This document shows positions 1 to 5,197 of a stretch of 5,197 nucleotides of DNA, in pieces. The notes beneath the pieces were generated by a model. The model ran no database searches, was not told the DNA's origin, and was given only the letters and a program-made list of their open reading frames with translations. Positions within the stretch are counted from its first letter, which is position 1. Each line of letters opens with the position of its first letter. The DNA is from Nocardioides sp. (GTDB lineage Bacteria; Actinomycetota; Actinomycetes; Propionibacteriales; Nocardioidaceae). Location: assembly GCA_023252065.1 (NCBI GenBank), contig JAHEXO010000206.1, positions 1-5,197 on the forward strand. Reading direction: 5' to 3'. The translations under genes were made by a program, and so were the position numbers.

Positions 1-242
1 CGCGCCGCGAACTCCCGCACCTTGGCCGCGGCCGGGCCCTCGCCGCCCGAGAGCGAGCGGGGCAGCCCGACGACCACTTCCACGACCTCCTCGTCGCGCA
101 CAAGCCGAGCGATCCGGGCCAGGTCGCCCTTGCCGCGTCGTACGGTCTCGACCGGGGTCGCCAGGAACCCGGTGGGGTCGCAGCGGGCGACGCCGATCCG
201 GGCGTCACCCGGGTCGAGACCCAGTCGTACGCCGGCTCGCAT
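1..242 (-). CDS. ruvX: Holliday junction resolvase-like RuvX/YqgF (5' part, cut by window edge)
   Basis: The N-terminal 80 codons of a YqgF/RuvX-family protein, an RNase H-like fold nuclease. The family is linked to 5'-end maturation of 16S rRNA and has been proposed as a Holliday junction resolvase; it acts in the cytoplasm. Visible family marks are the opening strand VRLGLDPGDARIGVA (residues 5-19), with D10 as the expected first catalytic acid; the ATPVETV segment (about 28-34); and the strand-loop VVVGLPRSLSGGEGPAA (about 56-72), typical of actinobacterial members. The later catalytic acids lie beyond the window, so completeness cannot be judged. The ATG start (242-240) shares one base with the alaS stop (TGATG). 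No Shine-Dalgarno sequence precedes it, because the upstream bases form a GC palindrome, so expression probably depends on translational coupling to alaS. Family call is secure; exact function is inferred from the family. Confidence 0.93.
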   Translation of the reverse strand, partial: MRAGVRLGLDPGDARIGVARCDPTGFLATPVETVRRGKGDLARIARLVRDEEVVEVVVGLPRSLSGGEGPAAAKVREFAA

Positions 243-2917
243 CAGGCCGTGGCCCGGGCCACGGCACCGCTCGCCGCGGCGAGCGCCTCGTCGATGCGAG
301 ACGCGTCGGTGCCGCCACCCTGGGCGACGTCGTCCTTGCCGCCACCGCGTCCGCCCACGAAAGGCATCACGGCCGCGAGCAGGTCGTTGGCCTTCACGCC
401 GCGCTCGCGCGCATGCTCGTTGGTCGCCGCCACGACCGAGACCTTGCCCTCCTTGACCCCGATCAGGACCGCTGCCCCCGGCTGCTCCTGGCTCAGGCGG
501 CTGCGGAGGTTCATCGCCATCGTGCGGATGTCTCCCCCGTCGGCGCCGTCGATGCGCAGGTTGATCAGCCGGATGCCGTTGACGTCGACGGCATCGGCCG
601 CCAGCTGGGCGCCCTCCGACAGCAGCTGGGCGATCCGGGTCTGCTCCAGCGCCTTCTCGGCCGCCCGGAGCCGCTCGACGATGTCGTGGACCCGCTCGGG
701 CAGCTCCTCGGGCCGCGCCTTGAGGGTCTCCGACAGCTGGGCCACGAGCACGTGCTCGCGAGCGAGGAACCGGTAGGCGTCGGCGCCGACCAGCGCCTCC
801 ACCCGGCGTACGCCGGAGCCGATCGACGCCTCGCCGAGCAGCTTGACGACACCGAGCTGGCCGGAGCGCCCGGCGTGGGTGCCTCCGCACAGCTCGCGCG
901 CCCAGTCGCCGACCGAGACGACGCGCACGTGGTCGCCGTACTTCTCGCCGAACAGCGCCATCGCCCCGGAGCGCACGGCCTGCTCCTGCGTCATGATCTC
1001 GGCGTGCACGCCGAGGTCGGCGAGCACCAGGTCGTTGACCTTCGCCTCGACGTCGTTCATCACCGACTCGGGCACCGCCCCGGTGGCGGAGAAGTCGAAG
1101 CGGAAGCGGCCCGGGGAGTTCTCCGAGCCGGCCTGCGTCGCGGTCTCGCCGAGCGCCTCGCGGAACGCCTTGTGCACCATGTGGGTCGCGGTGTGCGACC
1201 GCGAGATCGCCTTGCGACGCTCGATGTCGACCTCGGAGTGCGCCTCGAGCCCGGGAGTCACCTCGCCGCTGAGCACGCGCCCGCTGTGCACGACCAGCCC
1301 GGTGATCGGGGTCTGCACGTCGCGCACCTCGACCCGCGCGCCGTTGGACAGCTCGATGACGCCTCGGTCGGCCAGCTGGCCGCCGCCCTCGGCGTAGAAG
1401 GGCGTGCGGTCGAGCACGAGCTCGACGTCGTCGCCCTCGCGGGCCGCCTCGACGACCTCGCCGCCCCAGACGAGCCCGCGGAGCGAGCCCTCCGAGACCA
1501 CCTCGCGGTAGCCGGTGAACTCGACCGGACGGGCGAGGTCGTCGGCGATCCGGCGGTAGGCCGTGGTGTTGACGTGGCCGCCCTTCTTGGCCGCCGCGTC
1601 GGCCTTGGCGCGTCGGCGCTGCTCGTCCATCAGGTCGCGGAAGCCGACCTCGTCGACGTCGAGCCCCTGCTCGGCGGCCATCTCGAGGGTCAGGTCGATC
1701 GGGAAGCCGTAGGTGTCGTGCAGCGCGAACGCCCGCTCACCGCTCAGCTGGTGGCCGCCCGCCTGCTTCACCTCGGCCGTGGCCAGGTCGAAGATCTGGG
1801 TCCCGGCGCGCAACGTCTGGCGGAACGCGTCCTCCTCGGCGAAGGCGACCTGGGAGATCCGCTCCCAGTCACGGTGGAGCTCGGTGTAGGTCTCCCCCAT
1901 CTTGTCGCGGCTGACGGGCAGCAGCTCGGGCAGCACGCGGTCCTCGGTGCCGAGCAGCCGCATCGACCGCACCGCCCGGCGCAGCAGCCGGCGCAGCACG
2001 TAGCCGCGGCCCTCGTTGCCCGGTGTCACGCCGTCGGCGATCAGCATCATCGTGCTGCGCACGTGGTCGGCCACGACCCGGAACCGGACGTCGCTCTCCC
2101 AGTGGTCACCGTAGCGGCGGCCGGTCAGCAGCTCGGCCTTCTCGATGACGGGGTAGAGGACGTCGATCTCGTAGTTGTTGTCGACGCCCTGGAGCAGGTA
2201 GGCCACCCGCTCCAGGCCCATGCCGGTGTCGATGTTCTTGCGCGGCAGCGAGCCGGAGATGTCGAAGTCGTCCTTGGACCGCACCGCGCTGAGCTCGTCC
2301 TGCATGAAGACGAGGTTCCAGATCTCGAGGTAGCGATCTTCCCCCTTCGGCCCGAAGTCGAGGTCGGGGCCGTAGTCGGGACCGCGGTCGTAGAGGATCT
2401 CCGAGCACGGGCCGCCCGGGCCGGGCACGCCCATCGACCAGTAGTTCTCCTTCTTCCCGAGCCGGATGATCCGGTCGTCGGGGAAGCCGGTGACCTTGCG
2501 CCACAGCTCGGCCGCCTCCGGGTCGTCCTCGTAGATCGAGGGGTAGATGCGGCCCTCCTCGAGCCCGAAGCCGCCGTCGGCGTGGGACTTGGTGACCAGC
2601 TCCCAGGCCAGCTCGATCGCGCGCTCCTTGAAGTAGTCACCGAAGGAGAAGTTGCCGCACATCTCGAAGAACGTGTTGTGCCGGGTGGTCTTGCCGACGT
2701 CCTCGATGTCGGGCGTGCGGACGCACTTCTGGATGCTCACCGCGCGGTCGTACGGCGGCGTCTCCTGGCCGAGGAAGTAGGGCTTGAACGGCACCATGCC
2801 CGCCGCCACGAACAGCAGCGTCGGGTCGTCGAGGATGAGGGACGCCGAGGGCACGGCGGTGTGCGCGGCGGCCTCGAAGTGCGCCACGAACCGTCGTCTG
2901 ATCTCCGCGGTGTCCAT
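242..2917 (-). CDS. alaS: Alanyl-tRNA synthetase
   Basis: Charges tRNA-Ala with alanine in the cytoplasm and hydrolyses mischarged Ser- and Gly-tRNA. The 891 residues are close to the bacterial norm (E. coli about 876). The class II catalytic core spans about 1-250: FVAAGMVPFKPYF (36-48), the motif 2 region from RTPDIEDVGKTTRH (67-80) through FFEMCGNFSFGDYFK (83-97), and motif 3 GMGLERVAYLLQG (232-244). The tRNA-recognition region follows, with GRGYVLRRLLRRAVR (303-317) and HDTYGFPIDLT (400-410). By eye, N301 and D401 match E. coli N303 and D400, which read the G3:U70 pair. The editing domain (about 480-715) has FYAEGGGQLADRG (507-519) and the zinc ligands H575, H579, C677 and H681. The C-Ala domain follows: a helical, coiled-coil-like stretch about 720-775, ending in a glycine-rich GGRGGGKDD (855-863). 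No expected key residue is missing. The ATG is set by AAGGAAGG 9 bases upstream. It lies 26 bases after the DUF6167 gene, and its stop overlaps ruvX. No T-box or other leader fits in the gap. Confidence 0.99.
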   Translation of the reverse strand: MDTAEIRRRFVAHFEAAAHTAVPSASLILDDPTLLFVAAGMVPFKPYFLGQETPPYDRAVSIQKCVRTPDIEDVGKTTRHNTFFEMCGNFSFGDYFKERAIELAWELVTKSHADGGFGLEEGRIYPSIYEDDPEAAELWRKVTGFPDDRIIRLGKKENYWSMGVPGPGGPCSEILYDRGPDYGPDLDFGPKGEDRYLEIWNLVFMQDELSAVRSKDDFDISGSLPRKNIDTGMGLERVAYLLQGVDNNYEIDVLYPVIEKAELLTGRRYGDHWESDVRFRVVADHVRSTMMLIADGVTPGNEGRGYVLRRLLRRAVRSMRLLGTEDRVLPELLPVSRDKMGETYTELHRDWERISQVAFAEEDAFRQTLRAGTQIFDLATAEVKQAGGHQLSGERAFALHDTYGFPIDLTLEMAAEQGLDVDEVGFRDLMDEQRRRAKADAAAKKGGHVNTTAYRRIADDLARPVEFTGYREVVSEGSLRGLVWGGEVVEAAREGDDVELVLDRTPFYAEGGGQLADRGVIELSNGARVEVRDVQTPITGLVVHSGRVLSGEVTPGLEAHSEVDIERRKAISRSHTATHMVHKAFREALGETATQAGSENSPGRFRFDFSATGAVPESVMNDVEAKVNDLVLADLGVHAEIMTQEQAVRSGAMALFGEKYGDHVRVVSVGDWARELCGGTHAGRSGQLGVVKLLGEASIGSGVRRVEALVGADAYRFLAREHVLVAQLSETLKARPEELPERVHDIVERLRAAEKALEQTRIAQLLSEGAQLAADAVDVNGIRLINLRIDGADGGDIRTMAMNLRSRLSQEQPGAAVLIGVKEGKVSVVAATNEHARERGVKANDLLAAVMPFVGGRGGGKDDVAQGGGTDASRIDEALAAASGAVARATA
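246..265. repeat. Perfect 20-bp palindrome at the alaS 3' end
   Basis: GCCGTGGCCCGGGCCACGGC reads the same on both strands. It encodes most of the last residues of AlaRS (AVARATA) and ends 3 bases before the ruvX ATG. As RNA it can form an 8-bp stem of mostly GC pairs with a 4-base CCGG loop. No U-rich tract follows, so it is not a normal intrinsic terminator. It occupies the place where the ruvX ribosome binding site should be. A role in coupling or damping ruvX translation is inference; chance in GC-rich coding DNA is possible. Confidence 0.7.
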
Positions 2918-2926
2918 CAGTGCTGG

Positions 2927-2934
2927 CCTTCCTT
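2927..2934 (-). promoter_or_regulatory. alaS ribosome binding site
   Basis: AAGGAAGG on the minus strand, 9 bases before the ATG at 2917. It is the strongest, best-spaced Shine-Dalgarno sequence in the window. This fits independent, efficient initiation of alaS inside the polycistronic message, in contrast to the SD-less ruvX start that follows. Confidence 0.85.
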
Positions 2935-2962
2935 GTCACTCAGTCAGTCGGTCTGTCGGTCG
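2935..2962. repeat. Imperfect tetranucleotide tandem (GTCN), seven units
   Basis: On the plus strand seven consecutive 4-mers read gtca, ctca, gtca, gtcg, gtct, gtcg, gtcg; on the coding strand they are NGAC-type units. The tract encodes the last residues of the DUF6167 protein (about DRQTD), includes its stop, and touches the alaS ribosome binding site. Coding-strand TGA triplets at 2946-2944, 2942-2940 and 2938-2936 are each 4 bases apart, so all three frames are closed within 11 bases. It is short and degenerate, so slippage is possible but unproven. Confidence 0.7.
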
Positions 2963-3225
2963 AGCAGCCGCTCGGCTGTCGGTTGGGGAGCAGCGCTCAG
3001 CTCCGGGCGTCCATGAGGCACGAGCCCGAAGCGCTCGCGCAACTCGGTTTCCGCCTCGGCCTGGCCCTGCGCGACCTCGTCGCGGAACATCCTGGCGCCG
3101 AGGGTGAGGGCGTGCCACCGGTCGCTGAGTCCGTCGGCGGTGAACGCCTCCTTGACCCGGCGCGCGCGCACCGAGGCGTAGACGCCAGCCCCCGCGCCGG
3201 CCACGAACCAGAGTCCGCGCTTCAC
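2944..3225 (-). CDS. Small DUF6167-type protein of unknown function
   Basis: A 93-residue protein that I match from memory to the actinobacterial DUF6167 family, which typically sits just upstream of alaS; no biochemical role is known to me. The N-terminus LWFVAGAGAGVYASV (5-19) is a short glycine/alanine-rich hydrophobic helix, possibly a weak membrane anchor. It is followed by a basic cluster, RARRVKEAF (20-28), the conserved-looking DGLSDRW (31-37), and an amphipathic, charged helix LGARMFRDEVAQGQAEAETE (42-61) running into LRERFG (62-67). The tail after about residue 70 is low-complexity and ends in the tetranucleotide tandem. The start is GTG at 3225-3223, overlapping the previous gene's TGA by 4 bases (GTGA), with GGGGAGG 4 bases upstream. 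The overlap implies coupled translation with the upstream membrane protein. The family match was made by eye only. Confidence 0.85.
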   Translation of the reverse strand: MKRGLWFVAGAGAGVYASVRARRVKEAFTADGLSDRWHALTLGARMFRDEVAQGQAEAETELRERFGLVPHGRPELSAAPQPTAERLLDRQTD

Positions 3226-3722
3226 GAGGCCTCCCCGGTGTCGAGGTCGAGCAGCCCGCGCTGGCGTGCGTGGAGGTCGCGGCGGGCGGCCTTGAGGTCG
3301 GTACGGCGCTGCTTGCGCGAGCGGCGTACCTCTTGCTTCATCTCGAAGCGGATCCGGTTGCGGTTGGCCGGCGCCAGCCCCCGCCGTACGCCGTGGGCCA
3401 GGGAGGCGGCCATCACCACGGTCTCCTTGAGCACGATGTCGGCGAAGGCCGCAGCGGCGACCTGCACGGGTTCGGGCTCAGCCTCGGTCCGGGTGCCGAG
3501 GTCGGTGATCACGAACTCGACCGGAGCGGCGGCCGGCGAGGCAGCGGTCGGGTGCTCGTCGTCGGTGGGGACCTCGAGCCGGTCGAGCCGCTGACGCAGG
3601 GCGTCCACCTCCATCCGCGACCGGGCACCGGACGCACGCAGTCGCAGCATCACGACGAGCAGCACCAGGCACAGCACAGCCAGCCCGCCGACGGCGAGCC
3701 ACAAGGCCTGGTCGTTTCCCAC
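3222..3722 (-). CDS. Hypothetical single-pass membrane protein with basic C-terminal region
   Basis: I do not recognise a named family in this 166-residue protein. One strong hydrophobic helix lies at about residues 7-28 (LWLAVGGLAVLCLVLLVVML), followed by arginines, so the rest is probably cytoplasmic. Residues 34-50 are a short heptad-like helix (MEVDALRQRLDRLE). Residues 51-68 are Pro/Ala-rich linker. PVEFVITDLG (67-76) looks like an ordered strand. An acidic linker precedes a helix at about 88-110, and then comes a very basic segment (112-155) including GVRRGLAPANRNRIRFEMKQ and KQRR. The basic part could bind nucleic acid or phospholipid head groups; that is inference. The start is GTG (3722-3720), 11 bases after the rarA stop, with a weak AGGG (3735-3732) overlapping that stop. 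Its own TGA overlaps the DUF6167 start. In related actinobacteria I recall a DUF948 membrane protein near this place; the sequence here does not obviously match it. Confidence 0.85.
   Translation of the reverse strand: MGNDQALWLAVGGLAVLCLVLLVVMLRLRASGARSRMEVDALRQRLDRLEVPTDDEHPTAASPAAAPVEFVITDLGTRTEAEPEPVQVAAAAFADIVLKETVVMAASLAHGVRRGLAPANRNRIRFEMKQEVRRSRKQRRTDLKAARRDLHARQRGLLDLDTGEAS
3230..3236 (-). promoter_or_regulatory. Ribosome binding site of the DUF6167 gene
   Basis: GGGGAGG on the minus strand, inside the last codons of the upstream gene and only 4 bases before the GTG at 3225. The spacing is a little short, but no better purine run is near. Together with the GTGA stop-start overlap it supports this GTG over any downstream start. 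Confidence 0.6.
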
Positions 3723-3733
3723 AGCGTCCGACC

Positions 3734-5104
3734 CTATCGTCCGCGGACCAGGCGTCGGATGCGCTCCCAGCGCTCCTTGACCGCTGCCTCGGCGCCCAGC
3801 GAGGTGGGCTGGTAGTACTCCGCGTCCGCGATGACGTCGGGGGCGTACTGCTGCTCGGCGATGCCGAACGGCTCGTCGTGGCTGTAGGCGTAGGAGGTCC
3901 CGTGGCCCAGGCTCTTCGACCCCTGGTAGTGCGCGTCTCGCAGGTGCGGCGGCACCTGCCCGATCTTCCCGGCCCGCACGTCCGCGCTCGCCGCGTCGAT
4001 CGCCTTGATCACCGCGTTCGACTTGGGCGCGACCGCGAGCGCGATCGTGGCCTGGGCGAGGTTGAGCCGGGCCTCGGGCATCCCGATCAGCTGCACCGCC
4101 TGGGCCGCCGCGACCGCCGTGGTCAGTGCAGAGGGGTCGGCCAGGCCGACGTCCTCACTGGCCAGGATCACCAGGCGCCGGGCGATGAACCGCGGGTCCT
4201 CCCCCGCCTCGAACATCCGGGCCAGGTAGTGCAGCGCCGCGTCGGCGTCGGAGCCGCGCACCGACTTGATGAACGCCGAGATCACGTCGTAGTGCTGGTC
4301 GCCCTGCCGGTCGTAGCGCACCGCGGCCCGGTCGACGGCGGTCTCGGCCGTCGACAGGTCGATCACGGAAGAGCCCTTGGCGCGGGCGGCGCCGGCCGCG
4401 GCCTCCAGGTAGGTCAGGCCGCGGCGGGCGTCGCCTCCGGCGAGGCGCACGAGGTGGTCGCGCGCGTCGTCGTCGAGGGTGACCGTGCCGTCCAGCCCGC
4501 GTTCGTCGACCAGCGCCGTGTGGATCACCTCGGCGACGTCCTCGTCGGTCAGCGAGTCGAGCTGGAGCAGCAGGCTGCGCGAGAGCAACGGCGAGATCAC
4601 CGAGAAGAACGGGTTCTCGGTGGTGGCCGCGACCAGCGTGACCCAGCGGTTCTCGACGCCGGGCAGCAACGCGTCCTGCTGGGCCTTGCTGAAGCGGTGG
4701 ACCTCGTCGACGAACAGCACCGTCTCCCGCCCTCGCCGGGTGAGGTCCGCCCGTGCCTGCTCGATGGCCGCGTGCACCTCCTTCACCCCGGCGGACACCG
4801 CCGAGACCTCGACGAAGGCCCGGTCGGTCTGTCGGCTGACGATCGCCGCGATGGTGGTCTTGCCCGTGCCCGGAGGCCCCCACAGCAGCACCGACATCGA
4901 CTGCCGGCCCTCGATCAGCTGGCGCAGGGGCGAGCCCTCGGCGCGCAGCTGGGGCTGCCCGACCAGCTCGTCGAAGGTGCGGGGCCGCATCCTCACCGCC
5001 AGCGGCGCCGAGGCGGTGGTGTTGGCCTGCAGCGACCCGGCGCCAGGGGTGACCGGGACGGCAGGCCGCAGCGACTCGACCTCGAACAGCTCGTCCTCCG
5101 ACAC
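3734..5104 (-). CDS. rarA: Replication-associated recombination protein A (AAA+ ATPase, MgsA/WRNIP1 family)
   Basis: A clamp-loader-like AAA+ ATPase of the RarA/MgsA/WRNIP1 family that acts at stalled replication forks and single-strand gaps on DNA; the family is known to form tetramers and to interact with SSB. The 456 residues are a normal length. Visible in order: a variable N-terminus; the lead-in [12 protein letters not shown] (39-50); Walker A GPPGTGKT (76-83); Walker [11 protein letters not shown] (129-138, D133/E134); sensor 1 AATTENP (159-165); the arginine finger in LLSR (R176); and sensor 2 GGDARRGL (223-230). The RarA-specific C-terminal part has [20 protein letters not shown] (272-291), [17 protein letters not shown] (308-324) and a tail with PPHLRDAHY (385-393). 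All ATPase residues are intact. The start used is GTG at 5104-5102, because the DELF motif near the N-terminus is family-like. The SD-like GGAGGA lies 18 bases upstream, further than usual, so the start is less certain than the identity. Confidence 0.97.
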   Translation of the reverse strand: MSEDELFEVESLRPAVPVTPGAGSLQANTTASAPLAVRMRPRTFDELVGQPQLRAEGSPLRQLIEGRQSMSVLLWGPPGTGKTTIAAIVSRQTDRAFVEVSAVSAGVKEVHAAIEQARADLTRRGRETVLFVDEVHRFSKAQQDALLPGVENRWVTLVAATTENPFFSVISPLLSRSLLLQLDSLTDEDVAEVIHTALVDERGLDGTVTLDDDARDHLVRLAGGDARRGLTYLEAAAGAARAKGSSVIDLSTAETAVDRAAVRYDRQGDQHYDVISAFIKSVRGSDADAALHYLARMFEAGEDPRFIARRLVILASEDVGLADPSALTTAVAAAQAVQLIGMPEARLNLAQATIALAVAPKSNAVIKAIDAASADVRAGKIGQVPPHLRDAHYQGSKSLGHGTSYAYSHDEPFGIAEQQYAPDVIADAEYYQPTSLGAEAAVKERWERIRRLVRGR

Positions 5105-5117
5105 GTGATGCAGCGTA

Positions 5118-5135
5118 GGCGGTCCTCCGACCGCC
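5118..5135 (-). promoter_or_regulatory. Hairpin with SD-like loop in the rarA leader
   Basis: On the coding strand GGCGGTC-GGAG-GACCGCC forms a perfect 7-bp stem with a 4-base loop, between the upstream gene's stop and the rarA GTG. The loop and first stem bases make up GGAGGA (5128-5123), the only SD-like run before rarA, 18 bases from the GTG. No U-tract follows, so a rho-independent terminator is unlikely. It may tune rarA translation or stabilise an mRNA end; both are inference. Confidence 0.45.
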
Positions 5136-5138
5136 GCC

Positions 5139-5197
5139 TCAGGCCGAGGTGATCGACTTGGTCTTCAGGTCGTACCAGGTGTCGGCGTACCCGGGCT
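5139..5197 (-). CDS. C-terminal end of an unidentified upstream gene (partial)
   Basis: The last 18 codons plus a TGA stop (5141-5139) of a reading frame entering from the window edge. It translates to [18 protein letters not shown]. Every sense codon ends in G or C, as in the neighbouring genes, and the frame stops just before the rarA leader; this is why I call it coding. Eighteen residues are too few to assign a family. It is in the same orientation and 34 bases upstream of rarA, so it may belong to the same transcript. Confidence 0.55.
   Translation of the reverse strand, partial: PGYADTWYDLKTKSITSA

Noticed and set aside
246..265. Intrinsic terminator between alaS and ruvX.
   Set aside because: The palindrome is strong but is followed by CTGATGCGAGCC rather than a U-rich tract, and ruvX starts immediately after it.
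22..456. Plus-strand frame of 144 codons opposite the ruvX start and alaS end.
   Set aside because: The product is almost only Arg, Pro, Ser and Ala, a typical artefact of GC-rich DNA, and both genes beneath it are well supported.
2918..2943. T-box or other leader control of alaS.
   Set aside because: Only 26 bases separate alaS from the upstream gene, far too short for a T-box, and no specifier or antiterminator-like element is visible.
413..3016. An 867-codon plus-strand open frame covering almost all of alaS in antisense.
   Set aside because: It mirrors the conserved alaS codons, has a low-complexity Leu/Val/Arg/Asp/His composition with no recognisable domain, and lacks a credible start context. 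Long antisense frames are expected opposite genes with G/C-rich third positions.
3226..3233. GAGGCCTC palindrome before the DUF6167 start.
   Set aside because: It is eight bases of GC-rich symmetry overlapping the ribosome binding site and coding sequence, too short to distinguish from chance.
3878..5152. A 424-codon plus-strand open frame opposite rarA.
   Set aside because: It shows the same shadow pattern as the frame opposite alaS: repetitive Gly/Arg/Val/Asp/His-rich product, no domain, and complete overlap with a clearly conserved AAA+ gene.

Overview
This is a very GC-rich window with the strong G/C third-codon bias of a high-GC Gram-positive bacterium. The gene set and order suggest an actinobacterium. 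A Nocardioides-like member of the Propionibacteriales is my best guess, from protein style alone and not proven. Every credible gene lies on the minus strand, so the transcript runs from high to low coordinates. There is no gene-free stretch longer than about 35 bases.

Layout in the direction of transcription: (1) the last 18 codons of an unidentified upstream gene (5197-5139); (2) a 34-base gap with a perfect 7-bp hairpin whose loop carries Shine-Dalgarno-like bases; (3) rarA, a clamp-loader-like AAA+ ATPase of stalled-fork and recombination maintenance (5104-3734); (4) an unidentified 166-residue protein with one N-terminal membrane helix and a very basic C-terminal half (3722-3222); (5) a 93-residue DUF6167-type small protein (3225-2944), whose GTG start overlaps the previous stop by 4 bases; (6) alaS, full-length alanyl-tRNA synthetase (2917-242), with the best ribosome binding site in the window; (7) ruvX/yqgF, a Holliday-junction-resolvase-like/16S pre-rRNA nuclease family protein, started by a TGATG overlap with alaS and cut by the window edge (242-1).

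The tight spacing (overlaps of 1 and 4 bases, gaps of 11, 26 and 34) and the absence of any visible promoter or terminator inside the block suggest one polycistronic unit. It combines translation (alaS), genome and rRNA maintenance (rarA, ruvX) and two small envelope-associated or unknown proteins. This is an ordinary conserved actinobacterial housekeeping neighbourhood, not an accessory island. I see no mobile element, CRISPR array, RNA gene or defence system.

The points worth a second look are small-scale: a perfect 20-bp palindrome in the last codons of alaS directly before the SD-less ruvX start; a seven-unit tetranucleotide tandem that ends the DUF6167 gene and supplies TGA stops in all three frames just before the alaS ribosome binding site; the hairpin and duplicated SD-like 9-mer around the rarA start; and the unidentified basic membrane-anchored protein. 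The long plus-strand reading frames opposite alaS and rarA look like GC-driven shadows.
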